51,358 nucleotides of DNA from Candidatus Amesbacteria bacterium RIFCSPLOWO2_01_FULL_49_25 (GCA_001773725.1 MEXP01000025.1:1-51358); one strand, 5' to 3'; shown: positions 8,128-16,440, numbered from the stretch's first letter. Numbers and translations are program-made. Notes: generated by a model from the letters alone, not told the origin.

Positions 8128-9555
8128 TTAGTAATTAGTAATTTTCTTAAGTTTCGGTCCCATCTTGGTATCCTCTACCTCCCACCCCATCTTTTCAATC
8201 TCCACCCGCGTCTCGTCCGCCCGGACATAGAAACCCTGCTGCCGCAAAGTGTCCCGCACCGCCGCCAACTCCCGCACTTCAATCGGCGGCTCTGCCTTCC
8301 CTCCCACCAAAGCTGCGGACAAATTTAATCCCAGCACCCCATCCCAATCCAAAAGAGCCTCCGCCTTATCCAAATCAGGAACATTACTCTTCATCATCTC
8401 CCACACTACGGCCATCGCCTCCGGCAGTTTCATATCATTGTTTATCGCCGCGCCAAACCTGTCCCCATATCCCTCCAGCTTTTTTAGCTTTTCCCTCGAA
8501 AGCTCAGCTCTCACCCCAGTCCCTTTCTGTCTAGCGACAACCACAAACTCTTTAAGCTTGTCATAAGCTCTCTGCGCCGCCGCCATACTCGACCAGGTAA
8601 AATTCAAAGGTGTTCGGTAATGAGCAGTCAAATACAAATACCTCAAAGCCATAGGTGAAAATCCTCTCGCCTCCACGTCTTTTACCATCAAAACATTCCC
8701 CACGCTTTTGGCCATCTTCGCCCCATCCATCATCAAATGCGCGTAGTGCACCCAGTACTTCACAAACTGCTTGCTCGTCGCCCCCTCCGATTGGGCAATC
8801 TCATTGGGATGATGGACCATCTGGTGTTCCACCCCCCCAGTGTGAATATCCACAGTCGCCCCCAGATACTTCATCGCCATGGCACTGCATTCGATATGCC
8901 ACCCCGGGAATCCATCTCCCCAGGGAGAATCCCAATGCATCTGATGATTAGCAAATCTCCCCACCCGCTTAAACCACAAGGCAAAATCTTCCGGATGCTT
9001 TTTATAAGTTCCCGACCGCACCCCCTCCCGCACCGCCGTCTGTTTCTCACTCATCTTCATCCCAAACAGTCCGTCATACCGCGGCCACCTCCCCACATCA
9101 AAATACACCGCTTCGGGGGTATCATAAGCAAACCCTTTTCCCACAAGCTTAGCCGCCAGCTCGATCATTTCGGAAATATAATCAGTCGCTCTGGCCACCA
9201 CCGTCGGCCGCAGGATATTTAGCCGGTCATTCGTCTCAAAAAAATCCTTCTCAAAAAACCTGGCCACCTCCCACACCGTCTTTCCTGCCCTTTTAGCCCC
9301 CTTCTCCATCTTGTCCTCACCCTCATCCTCGTCCGACACCAAGTGCCCCACATCAGTCACATTCTGGACGTGCGTCACCTCCCACCCGTTATTAGCCAAT
9401 ATCCGCCTCAGTACATCGTCATATACATACTTGCGCCCATGGCCAATATGGGCATAGTCGTAGACCGTCATTCCGCACGTATACATTCCTATTTTCCCCT
9501 TTTTAACCGGCACCACTTCCTCAATCTCTCGGCTTAAACTGTTATAAATTCTCAC
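8128..9555 (-). CDS. cysS: Cysteinyl-tRNA synthetase
   Basis: This class I synthetase of about 475 residues charges tRNA-Cys. It shows the start of the Rossmann domain with zinc Cys (GKIGMYTCGMTVYDYAHIGH), the HIGH motif as HIGHGR, further zinc ligands in WHIECSAM and HTGGVEHQMVHHPNE, and KMSKS as KMAKSVGN. The C-terminal helical region and tail are shortened but complete. The start is placed at GTG 9555 rather than TTG 9561 because TAGAAT at 9562-9567 gives a predicted +1 exactly at 9555. That box is made from the TAG stop of the 30-residue ORF before it. The end carries an AATTAG-type A/T phrase (KITNY). Confidence 0.95.
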   Translation of the reverse strand: MRIYNSLSREIEEVVPVKKGKIGMYTCGMTVYDYAHIGHGRKYVYDDVLRRILANNGWEVTHVQNVTDVGHLVSDEDEGEDKMEKGAKRAGKTVWEVARFFEKDFFETNDRLNILRPTVVARATDYISEMIELAAKLVGKGFAYDTPEAVYFDVGRWPRYDGLFGMKMSEKQTAVREGVRSGTYKKHPEDFALWFKRVGRFANHQMHWDSPWGDGFPGWHIECSAMAMKYLGATVDIHTGGVEHQMVHHPNEIAQSEGATSKQFVKYWVHYAHLMMDGAKMAKSVGNVLMVKDVEARGFSPMALRYLYLTAHYRTPLNFTWSSMAAAQRAYDKLKEFVVVARQKGTGVRAELSREKLKKLEGYGDRFGAAINNDMKLPEAMAVVWEMMKSNVPDLDKAEALLDWDGVLGLNLSAALVGGKAEPPIEVRELAAVRDTLRQQGFYVRADETRVEIEKMGWEVEDTKMGPKLKKITNY

Positions 9556-9564
9556 TCCCAAATT

Positions 9565-9657
9565 CTAATCCCTAGACTCCCACTTCACAACCAACGCAGT
9601 TCCCAACCAATGCACCTCAACCGCTTCCCCCGACTTCTCACAGCGAAAAACCGCCAT
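9565..9657 (-). CDS. Candidate 30-residue micro-ORF upstream of cysS
   Basis: The ORF encodes MAVFRCEKSGEAVEVHWLG and a further 11 residues ending in WESRD. Its ATG follows one base after the TAG of the 54-residue ORF, and its own TAG forms the first half of the cysS -10 box (TAGAAT). The tight stop-start packing resembles the rest of the window and is the main reason to believe it. No family is recognised. It could instead be untranslated leader. Confidence 0.4.
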   Translation of the reverse strand: MAVFRCEKSGEAVEVHWLGTALVVKWESRD

Positions 9658-9658
9658 A

Positions 9659-9823
9659 CTATTTACTCCCACGCCTCATCCCGATAAAACTTCTGTTTTG
9701 AGTTTTGAGACTCTTGTTGAAAAACCCCGTTGACCCCCTGAACCAATCCCTCGGCCCCCGGTCATACCCCGTCACTTTCGGCGGCTTGAGGTTTTTGGAT
9801 TTTGTGTCTTGTGACTTGGCCAT
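9659..9823 (-). CDS. Candidate 54-residue basic small protein
   Basis: This Lys/Arg-rich ORF (MAKSQDTKSKNLKPPK, then RGPRDWFRGSTGFFNKS and FIGMRRGSK) fills an otherwise empty 300-bp stretch. TATTAT upstream leaves a predicted 1-nt leader before the ATG. Its basic, low-complexity character suggests a nucleic-acid- or ribosome-associated small protein, which is inference only. It heads the micro-ORF / cysS / anchor protein / HAD series. Confidence 0.5.
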   Translation of the reverse strand: MAKSQDTKSKNLKPPKVTGYDRGPRDWFRGSTGFFNKSLKTQNRSFIGMRRGSK

Positions 9824-9864
9824 TGCTTAGATAATAGATCAACAGGTTATTTAGGTCAATCGTC

Positions 9865-10284
9865 TTACCCCCCGGCATCAGCTCTCCTTTCCCCCGAACC
9901 CTGTGATCCCTTAAGCATCTTCTTCCACAATGGATCCTTTTTAGCCGCCTCGGCCTTGGCAAAAGCCGCCTTTTTCTCCCGCTCTTCCACCCTTACACTC
10001 TCCTGCTCTTTTCTGGTTCTCTCTTCACCCGCCTTCCTTATCGCCTCATCCATCTCTTTCATCCTCTGCTTCATCGTTGCCATCCTGCGCCCCTCGTCAA
10101 CCTTAACCTTCTCCTGTTGAGGCGCAGTCAGTTCGGCCGGTCCCGCTTCCCCAAAAATCTGCTTTTTTACATCATCCGCCCCCGCTTTCACCACATCCGC
10201 TACCACCCTCTTTGCCCGCCCGCCTGCCTGGCCGGTCAAATTCTCAAAACTGCCCTCCCACGGATTTTTCGGCTTCACTTGCAT
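9865..10284 (-). CDS. Hypothetical coiled-coil basic protein
   Basis: The product has 139 residues: an N-terminal NPWEGSFENL segment and a long charged helix rich in Lys, Glu and Arg (RRMATMKQRMKEMDEAIRKA, then REKKAAFAKAEAAKK), typical of a coiled coil. No signal or membrane segment is seen. Family not recognised. TAGAAT at 10290-10295, which contains the TAG stop of the LD-carboxypeptidase gene, lies in the leaderless position. Confidence 0.6.
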   Translation of the reverse strand: MQVKPKNPWEGSFENLTGQAGGRAKRVVADVVKAGADDVKKQIFGEAGPAELTAPQQEKVKVDEGRRMATMKQRMKEMDEAIRKAGEERTRKEQESVRVEEREKKAAFAKAEAAKKDPLWKKMLKGSQGSGERRADAGG

Positions 10285-10292
10285 ATCTCATT

Positions 10293-11309
10293 CTACCCTA
10301 CACCCACCTCTTCCAGATACTCCAGTTTACATTCTTCACCCACAGTCAATCTTGCCCTCACCCCGTTCACCAGCGGATAAAACTGCCTATTATGAAAAAG
10401 GCGCTTTATCCCCTGAAAATTCCCATATGCCCAATCCGGATGCCCAAAGTCCCCGCAAAAAGCCAGCGGCACCCCAAACTTCTTCACCCTGCCCCTGATT
10501 AGTTCTTCAGGCGTAACTTTCATTCCCCACTCGGGATATGATTTTTCCAAAATATTAGTCAGCCTGCCCACTATTACCCCCTTGATCCTCTTTGTTCTTT
10601 TATGGTTCAAAATTACGTCTATCTGCCTCTGCAGCATACTCTTATCTATATCCAACTCCTCAAGCCCCAAAAGGATATCTCCCTCTCCATGCATTATTGG
10701 ATCAAATCGGGTCCCGAATGACAAAATCAAAAGTTCCAGATTCGAAGCCACCACTCGCCCTTCGGCTACTCCGGCCAACCCAGATTTCCAGTTAGCACTG
10801 GTCCCAATACCTCCGTACCCCTCCGAAGCTTCACGCGAAGGGGGGCCGAACAACACTTTCCGCAGCATCTCCAAACCGGACTTATCCCACTCGTCCAGTC
10901 CCCATATATTCGGTCCCATCACAGACACCATCCCCAAGCTCGTCATAACGTTTAATATCAAACACACATCGGAGTAACCAACAAACCACTTTGGATGGCT
11001 CTTCAAGTATTCTATGGTCTCCCGATTAAACACAGGCATCACCTCCGTCACCGCGTACCCTCCCGACGCCGCCCAAACTGCCTTGACTTCGTCATCATAA
11101 ATCATGGCCTTCAAGTCCTCCATTCTTTCCTCCGCCGTCCCCGCCATAAAATCTCCCACTTTGGCGTACACATGCCCACCCACCTTCACTTTCAACCCCC
11201 AAGCCTTGACTACCCCCAAGCTTTTCTCCACTCCCTTCCTCTCCACCGCATCCGACGGCGCCACCACCCCAACTGTGTCTCCAACTTTTAACGCATGTGG
11301 TTTTATCAT
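10293..11309 (-). CDS. LD-carboxypeptidase (peptidase family S66)
   Basis: This 338-residue enzyme belongs to the LdcA/MccF family, whose LdcA members remove the terminal D-Ala from murein tetrapeptides during wall recycling. Evidence is GDTVGVVAPSDAV at the N-terminus, AVWAASGGYAVTEVMP, the nucleophile elbow WFVGYSDVCLILN with Ser, GDILLGLEELDID and the C-terminal GDFGHPDWAYGN carrying the catalytic His. The peptide PPSREASEGYG in the middle is encoded by an inverted-repeat element at 10818-10845 and is probably an inserted loop. TAGTCT at 11316-11321 gives +1 on the ATG. Confidence 0.88.
   Translation of the reverse strand: MIKPHALKVGDTVGVVAPSDAVERKGVEKSLGVVKAWGLKVKVGGHVYAKVGDFMAGTAEERMEDLKAMIYDDEVKAVWAASGGYAVTEVMPVFNRETIEYLKSHPKWFVGYSDVCLILNVMTSLGMVSVMGPNIWGLDEWDKSGLEMLRKVLFGPPSREASEGYGGIGTSANWKSGLAGVAEGRVVASNLELLILSFGTRFDPIMHGEGDILLGLEELDIDKSMLQRQIDVILNHKRTKRIKGVIVGRLTNILEKSYPEWGMKVTPEELIRGRVKKFGVPLAFCGDFGHPDWAYGNFQGIKRLFHNRQFYPLVNGVRARLTVGEECKLEYLEEVGVG
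10818..10845. repeat. ORF-embedded palindromic element in the LD-carboxypeptidase gene
   Basis: CCCCTTCGCG...CGGAGGGG arms encode PPSREASEG, related in wording to the SFAKASEG type. Confidence 0.7.
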
Positions 11310-11350
11310 ATTCTTAGACTAATTAGAATAATTAGGTCAATTAGGTTAAT

Positions 11351-11935
11351 TTAATATTCTCTTCGTCCCTCCATCGCGTGTGTCAAGGTCCGGTCATCGG
11401 CATATTCAATATCCCCCCCAATCGGCAACCCATGCGCCAGTCGTGTCACCTTCACGCCTTTCAACTGTCTTTTTATATATAGGCAGGTTGCCTCTCCTTC
11501 CATATTCGGATTCAACGCCAATATAACTTCTTTTGCCCCACCGGCTCTCCCCAAAAGCTCAGCAATCTTAATTTCGTCCGGACCGATATTATGCAGTGGG
11601 TCAATCACTCCATGCAGGACATGATACACGCCCTTGTATCCGTTACCCCTTTCAATCGCCAGCACATCCAGCGGCTGTTCCACCACGCAAATTGCGTCCT
11701 TGTCTCGGCCAACGTCCGCGCAAATATTGCACGGATCCATCTCCGAGATGTTGTGACAAATCGAACACTCTTTAGTATTACGCTTCAAACTAAGCACCGC
11801 CTCGCCAAACTTGTCCAGCTCACTCTGCGGCACATGCAGCAGATAATAAGTCAGTCGGGCCGCCGTTTTGGGCCCAATCGCCGGCAGCCGTTCAAAAGAC
11901 TCAATCAAATTTGTAATCGCCCTGGCAACTCTCAC
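11351..11935 (-). CDS. recR: Recombination protein RecR
   Basis: RecR works with RecF/RecO to load RecA at gaps. The 194-residue protein shows the helix-hairpin-helix IGPKTAARLTYYLL, a zinc finger (CSICHNISEMDPCNIC), a Toprim domain (CVVEQPLDVLAIE) and the conserved C-terminal RLAHGLPIGGDIEYADD. It starts at GTG 11935. TAAAAT at 11942-11947, of which TAA is the upstream gene's stop, gives a +1 exactly on this GTG. Confidence 0.95.
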   Translation of the reverse strand: MRVARAITNLIESFERLPAIGPKTAARLTYYLLHVPQSELDKFGEAVLSLKRNTKECSICHNISEMDPCNICADVGRDKDAICVVEQPLDVLAIERGNGYKGVYHVLHGVIDPLHNIGPDEIKIAELLGRAGGAKEVILALNPNMEGEATCLYIKRQLKGVKVTRLAHGLPIGGDIEYADDRTLTHAMEGRREY

Positions 11936-11944
11936 TCCCAGATT

Positions 11945-12244
11945 TTACCTCTTCTTACGCCTTCTTGTACCTTTCCTTATCTCTTCTTCTTGCCGCTTTC
12001 CAGCCGCCTCCACCTCTGCCCGCGCTCTGGCAATGTTTTCTTTATTCCGCTCCAGGCACAAGTCAGCAAATGGACACCCAGTCTTTCCCTTCTCGCATCT
12101 CTCTGCTTCCGCCACAACATTCCCCGGCCCAACCAGCTCCGCCAAAATTGCATCCTCAAAACATCTTCCCTCCACTCCCAAATTTCCAGGACAATAGGCT
12201 TCAGTGCAACCGGCTTGAGCCATCAGCCCCTCCACCTTAGACAT
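11945..12244 (-). CDS. Hypothetical Cys-rich small protein
   Basis: The 99-residue protein has six Cys in a spaced pattern (AGCTEAYCPGN, GRCFED, ERCEKGKTGCPFADLC) and then a long basic helix ending GTRRRKKR. The spacing could bind zinc or an Fe-S cluster, but I know no family. TATAAT at 12251-12256 puts the +1 exactly on the ATG. It sits between ybaB and recR, which are normally adjacent. Confidence 0.6.
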   Translation of the reverse strand: MSKVEGLMAQAGCTEAYCPGNLGVEGRCFEDAILAELVGPGNVVAEAERCEKGKTGCPFADLCLERNKENIARARAEVEAAGKRQEEEIRKGTRRRKKR

Positions 12245-12288
12245 ACATCTATTATACTATAAGTTACACCAAAAATCTTCTGAGGAGA

Positions 12289-12564
12289 CTACCCCATCCC
12301 CTGCCCGCCGGAGATATTCATCAATTCCTTGGCCGCCAATTCCTGGCTCTTGCGAATCGCCTTATTCAAAACATCATTAAGCACAGGATTGCCAATCCCC
12401 TGGATTTTCAAATCCATTATCCTCTGGTCCCCGGTAATCACCACAGTCACTCCGCTTTCCTCCACGGTAATCTGCTGAGCCGACAGGTTTTTCTGCATCT
12501 GCATCGCCTGCTGACGCAGTTTATTAATGTCTCCCAAGTTCTTGATAGTATCCCCTATCCCCAT
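12289..12564 (-). CDS. ybaB: YbaB/EbfC nucleoid-associated protein
   Basis: The product has about 91 residues. It shows the family pattern of a helical tail (LRQQAMQMQKNLSAQQ) followed by the beta core (ESGVTVVITGDQRIMDLKIQ) and a C-terminal helix (NKAIRKSQELAAKEL). The family binds DNA as a dimer and is encoded beside dnaX and recR in many bacteria, as here. The start at 12564 (MGIGDTIKN) fits a TAGAAT box with a 2-nt leader better than the in-frame ATG at 12585. Confidence 0.88.
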   Translation of the reverse strand: MGIGDTIKNLGDINKLRQQAMQMQKNLSAQQITVEESGVTVVITGDQRIMDLKIQGIGNPVLNDVLNKAIRKSQELAAKELMNISGGQGMG

Positions 12565-12600
12565 GAATCTGAATTCTAAATCCATGTTAGGATAAATTCA

Positions 12601-13899
12601 ATGGTCAAAACTCCAGGCTGGTTAGTTGTCCTTATTATCTGCGTTATCCCTATTCTCCTCTGGTCCCAAAACGGACCGCTGGTACAGCGTTTCTCCTCAC
12701 CCCTAGTCACCCTGCTCAGTCTGGGCCAAATTGCGGCTCTCCTAGGCCTATCCCTCTTTTGTCTCTCCATTATTCTCTCCGGGCGGTTCAAGTTTTTTGA
12801 GTCACTCTTTGGCGGCATGAACCGTGTCTATATCGCTCACCACATCATCGGCGGTTTAGCATTTATTTCTTTGCTTTTCCATCCCGCCTTAATCATCAGC
12901 ACCTACCTCTTCACTTCGGCCAAATCCGCACTCCGCCTGCTCCTCCCATCCGTCTCAAACTGGCCCCTCAACTTTGGCCTGGCCGCCCACTTTCTTCTCA
13001 CTTCACTTCTCATCATCACTTTCTACTCCCGCCTCCCCTATCACATCTGGCGCCTCACCCACAAATTCCTCGGGTTAACCCTTTTTTTGGCCAGTCTGCA
13101 CGCCTTCTTCATTCCCAGCGACATTTCCTCTTTTTTCCCCCTGCGAATCTACATGCTCTCCCTCGTCACCCTCAGTCTATCCATTCACGTCTACCGAACC
13201 GTTCTTGGCCGTTTTCTCGTCCGCCGCACCCCCTACCGAGTCAACTCCATAAACCCGCTGGCCGGAGGATCCGTCACCCAAATTGTCTTCACTCCGGTTG
13301 ACAAACCTATCAAATTTGACCCCGGTCAATTCATTTTCATCAACCTCAAAGACAATAAGTTAAGCGAGACCCACCCTTTTTCCATCAACTCACCCCCGGA
13401 CTCCCCCAACATAACGATCGCCGCCAAGGCCATAGGCGACTACACCCGCGAATTACCATCGCTCAAGCCCAAAACCACAGCCTTAATCGAAGGCCCTTTT
13501 GGCCGATTCTCCTATCTATACTATCCCCAGAAAAACCACATCTGGATCGCTGGCGGAATCGGCATCACACCCTTCATGAGCATGGCCTCGAGTCTTCCCA
13601 ATCACCCCGACTACCAAATAGATCTCTATTACTCGGTCAAAGATAAGTCCGAAGCTGTCTATCTTAACGAACTCCTAGGCCTGGCCAAATCACTGCCCAA
13701 CTTGCGCCTTTCTCCCCACTTCACTTCCCTCTCCGGTCGCCTGGACGCCCAAACAATTCTCAAAAGCTCCAGCGCAAGAATTTCCCCAGCGATATTCATC
13801 TGCGGCCCTCCCCCCATGATGGAAAACCTCAGAAACCAATTTCACCAACTCGGCATCCCTCATCATAAAATCCACACCGAGGAATTTTCCCTACAATGA
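12601..13899 (+). CDS. Ferric-reductase-like flavocytochrome (FAD/NAD(P)-binding transmembrane oxidoreductase)
   Basis: The 432-residue protein has about six N-terminal membrane helices with His pairs fit for b-type haem (AHHIIGGLAFISLLFHPA and YHIWRLTHKFLGL). A ferredoxin-reductase-like module follows: FAD-binding FDPGQFIFINL and HPFSINSPPDSPN, the NAD(P) loop IAGGIGITPFMSM, YSVKDKSEA and the C-terminal FICGPPPMMENLRNQF. It should move electrons from NAD(P)H through FAD and haem across the membrane, to an unknown acceptor. The gene runs against dnaX/ybaB/recR and separates them. Its stop overlaps the next small membrane ORF as ATGA. Confidence 0.88.
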   Translation: MVKTPGWLVVLIICVIPILLWSQNGPLVQRFSSPLVTLLSLGQIAALLGLSLFCLSIILSGRFKFFESLFGGMNRVYIAHHIIGGLAFISLLFHPALIISTYLFTSAKSALRLLLPSVSNWPLNFGLAAHFLLTSLLIITFYSRLPYHIWRLTHKFLGLTLFLASLHAFFIPSDISSFFPLRIYMLSLVTLSLSIHVYRTVLGRFLVRRTPYRVNSINPLAGGSVTQIVFTPVDKPIKFDPGQFIFINLKDNKLSETHPFSINSPPDSPNITIAAKAIGDYTRELPSLKPKTTALIEGPFGRFSYLYYPQKNHIWIAGGIGITPFMSMASSLPNHPDYQIDLYYSVKDKSEAVYLNELLGLAKSLPNLRLSPHFTSLSGRLDAQTILKSSSARISPAIFICGPPPMMENLRNQFHQLGIPHHKIHTEEFSLQ

Positions 13900-13985
13900 A
13901 ACTTAAAACCGCAATCACGATCGTTTTAATTACCTTCTGGTCTTTTATTCTATTAATTTGGGTTCTGTCTCTCTTCAGAGGTTAA
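13896..13985 (+). CDS. 29-residue single-pass membrane microprotein coupled to the flavocytochrome
   Basis: The ORF begins MKLKTAITIVLITFWSFI and ends SLFRG, so it is one hydrophobic helix with a basic N-terminus. Its ATG overlaps the flavocytochrome's TGA (ATGA), which implies translational coupling and a fixed ratio. A role as small accessory subunit of the oxidoreductase is inferred from this coupling. It stops 2 bp before the convergent dnaX end. Confidence 0.65.
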   Translation: MKLKTAITIVLITFWSFILLIWVLSLFRG

Positions 13986-13987
13986 CC

Positions 13988-15433
13988 TCACTTGAATATC
14001 TCCCGGGCTGTTTCGATCAGCTCATCACTCTTCAAATCATCTGTTACTTTTTGCACCCGGACCGGGCTATTTCCCAATTTCATCTTCAGCTTAACCTGGC
14101 CCACCCCCAATATCTCTCCCACTGCTTCCTCCACAATCAACCTGCACCTCTCGGTCTCCAACTGTTTCTTATGAAACTCATAAAATGCTTCCAGGACCAA
14201 GTCCCGCCCATCAAAATCCACGGGTCTTGTAGATCTCAGCAAAGCTTCCACCGAGTGGTTTTTGGGTCTGACCGCCTTAATCACCTCCTGCCATTTGCCC
14301 ATCACATCATCCAGCTTACTTCCCCCGGTCACAAGTCCTGAAATCTGCGGTTTGATTTTTTGCTCGATAGAACTTGGAGGTTGTTTAGCATTTGGGGCCT
14401 GCCCGTTCGACGGGCGTGACTGAGGTTCAAAACCTACTGGAGCTTTCGAGTTTTCTATAACAAAGATTTCTATCGGCAATTGCACTACCGCCGCATCCTT
14501 CATCCTCCCATAAGCTTTTTCCAAGCCTTCGATAAGTTTAATCAATTCACCGGAATTTGCGGTTTTTTCATTTGTCACCGAACCTATCAACTCTTCTCTC
14601 AACAACTCCACACACTTCTCCACAAATTTCCTCAAATCCACCCCTCCCTGCACAAGCTCGTCCACCCGACCCAACGCTTCTTTGGTTTTGCCCGCCCTCA
14701 CCATTCCCAAAAATTCTTGCGGGTCGGATTTGTCAGATGCCCCCAACATTTTCTTCACATCTCCCTCTCCCAGCATCACCTGCTCAAACAGTTTCACCGC
14801 ATCCCGAAAACTCCCCCTAGCCGCAGCTGCAATTTCTTTAATATCTCCCAAATCCAGCTTAACCTTCTCGCTTTTTGCTACTTTCTCCAATCTATCGGAA
14901 ATCTCGTCAATACTCGGCCGGCCAAATCTCACTACCGCACACCGGCTCACTACCGTCTCCGGCAGTTTTTCAGATTCCGTTGTACACAACACAAACAACA
15001 CATGCTCCGGCGGCTCTTCCAAAGTTTTTAATAACGCGTTGGCCGCCTCAGTAGTCAGCATGTGCGCCTCATCAATTATGTAAACTTTGTAATCCGTAGT
15101 CATCGGCGCCAATCCCACCCGTTCCCGCAATTGCCGGATCTCATCAATTCCCCGGTTAGACGCCGCATCAATCTCAATTACATCAGGACACGAACCATTC
15201 GTAATGGACACACACGTCTCGCATTTATTGCAGGGCTTATCCTTACCCCGGCAATTGACATACTTAGCCAATATCCTGGCAGTACTCGTTTTCCCCGTCC
15301 CTCTTGGTCCCGAGAATAACCACGCATGCGGTAAGTCTCTACCGGATTTCACCATCGCCTCCAGCCGCTCTCTCACCGATTTCAAATCCAGCTCCGCTAT
15401 TTTTTGCGGCCGGTATTTCAAATACAAGGTCAT
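13988..15433 (-). CDS. dnaX: DNA polymerase III subunit gamma/tau
   Basis: DnaX is the clamp-loader ATPase. The 481 residues show LYLKYRPQKIAELD, Walker A GPRGTGKTSTARI, a zinc module (CRGKDKPCNKCETC), Walker B YIIDEAHMLT, sensor 1 FVLCTTE and the SRC motif VVSRCAVVRF, followed by domain III and a tau-like tail. A palindromic insertion (GCCCGT-TCG-ACGGGC at 14401-14415) encodes SRPSNGQA within the Pro/Gln-rich linker. TAAACA at 15440-15445 gives +1 on the ATG. I see no programmed frameshift signal. Confidence 0.95.
   Translation of the reverse strand: MTLYLKYRPQKIAELDLKSVRERLEAMVKSGRDLPHAWLFSGPRGTGKTSTARILAKYVNCRGKDKPCNKCETCVSITNGSCPDVIEIDAASNRGIDEIRQLRERVGLAPMTTDYKVYIIDEAHMLTTEAANALLKTLEEPPEHVLFVLCTTESEKLPETVVSRCAVVRFGRPSIDEISDRLEKVAKSEKVKLDLGDIKEIAAAARGSFRDAVKLFEQVMLGEGDVKKMLGASDKSDPQEFLGMVRAGKTKEALGRVDELVQGGVDLRKFVEKCVELLREELIGSVTNEKTANSGELIKLIEGLEKAYGRMKDAAVVQLPIEIFVIENSKAPVGFEPQSRPSNGQAPNAKQPPSSIEQKIKPQISGLVTGGSKLDDVMGKWQEVIKAVRPKNHSVEALLRSTRPVDFDGRDLVLEAFYEFHKKQLETERCRLIVEEAVGEILGVGQVKLKMKLGNSPVRVQKVTDDLKSDELIETAREIFK
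14401..14415. repeat. ORF-embedded palindrome in dnaX
   Basis: GCCCGT-TCG-ACGGGC encodes part of SRPSNGQA in the tau-like linker. Confidence 0.75.
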
Positions 15434-15548
15434 ACCATCTGTTTACACCACCCGACCTATCCTTTCAACTGTACACATTCCCTCCCCATTAACTCAATCC
15501 GGCTTCAATTATTTCCCCAATTTCACGATCGTTATGATATCGCAATTA

Positions 15549-16124
15549 TTACAAATCAAATAATTCCCTTAGCTCCTCATCATTCTCTATTCTTTCAGCA
15601 GTTATCAATTTCACCGAATGTGGCACCCCCAGTACCTCACGTAAAAACCTCACTTCTTTGTCCAGAGGATATGGGCTAACCCACACACTTTTTTGTATCT
15701 GCTTCAACCCCAGCTTCAACAGCCACTTCCTCAGTTCGTCCCTTCTTCTCCTTTCCACCTCCGCTACATCAAACATCACTATCCGCCATTTTTTATCCCA
15801 ACTTACTGGCGCCTTCAACTCCAGTTCAGCCAGCCGGTATTTCAAAACCTCGGTTTTACCCTTATCGCTTATCCGCACCTCCGTCCCGCCTTGCGTCTCT
15901 CTTACCTCCACCATCCCTCTCCGCAACAGCCTTCCTATCCCATCCTCAATCGAACTTGCATAGTAGACCTTCCAATATTCATCAGCCGCGCTCACCTCTG
16001 ACATTTTCTTTAACCTTCTCCGAGATTCAGACTTAGAAAATACAACCCAATCAAAACTCTTGTCCAAGACTGCCAATACCGCCCTCACCGTGGCCTTCAG
16101 CTTTCTTTTCGTCTTTTGTCTCAC
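15549..16124 (-). CDS. PaaX-like winged-helix regulator with Cas2-like C-terminal domain
   Basis: The 191-residue protein has a winged-helix N-terminal half (AVLAVLDKS, GIGRLLRRGMVEVRE, VRISDKGKTEVLKYRL). Its C-terminal ferredoxin-like domain has the typical PaaX/Cas2 opening SWDKKWRIVMFDVAEVE and QKSVWVSPYPLDKE. The family is usually a transcriptional repressor, and such CPR proteins are easily mislabelled Cas2. No CRISPR repeats or other cas genes are in the window. It starts at GTG 16124. The palindrome-containing ACGATCGTT occurs just 5' (16147-16155) and just 3' (15525-15533) of the gene and may be its operator. Confidence 0.75.
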   Translation of the reverse strand: MRQKTKRKLKATVRAVLAVLDKSFDWVVFSKSESRRRLKKMSEVSAADEYWKVYYASSIEDGIGRLLRRGMVEVRETQGGTEVRISDKGKTEVLKYRLAELELKAPVSWDKKWRIVMFDVAEVERRRRDELRKWLLKLGLKQIQKSVWVSPYPLDKEVRFLREVLGVPHSVKLITAERIENDEELRELFDL

Positions 16125-16173
16125 ATTCTCATATTCCTACAAATTTACGATCGTTACAATATGGGGAAAATGG

Positions 16174-16440
16174 TCACTCGTGATGTTGACCCAACAAATG
16201 TCTTACTCCGTGTTCAATCAAAAAATCTCTGTTCTTCGCGTCTTTATACACTACCACATCCCCCAGCCTCCACACTCCGTCGGGCCCCAGCCCCTTCTCC
16301 TCCAGCGGCCAGCTGATCACCTCGTGAAACACCTCATCCTTCATCCATTTCTTCCCCAAACTCCCCATTTCCTCTTTACCAGCCAGCCAGACATCATACT
16401 CCCGCCCGTCTTCAACAACGTCGGTTTTGTACTTAACCAT
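16174..16440 (-). CDS. Hypothetical protein, 88 residues
   Basis: Family not recognised. The protein is charged and Trp-rich (EEMGSLGKKWMKDEVFHEV, GVWRLGDVVVYKDAKN) and ends LLGQHHE. Its start overlaps the end of the YqeY gene by 8 bp, so it is translated with the S21-YqeY operon. No signal or membrane segment. Confidence 0.55.
   Translation of the reverse strand: MVKYKTDVVEDGREYDVWLAGKEEMGSLGKKWMKDEVFHEVISWPLEEKGLGPDGVWRLGDVVVYKDAKNRDFLIEHGVRHLLGQHHE

Noticed and set aside
9762-9962. Minus-strand frame of 66 codons before cysS
   Set aside because: It overlaps the 139-residue gene in another frame and reads Arg-rich nonsense. The 54-residue frame at 9659-9823 has the leaderless promoter and fits better.
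15549-16124. Cas2 and a CRISPR locus
   Set aside because: There is a winged-helix N-terminus, no repeat-spacer array anywhere in the window and no other cas genes.
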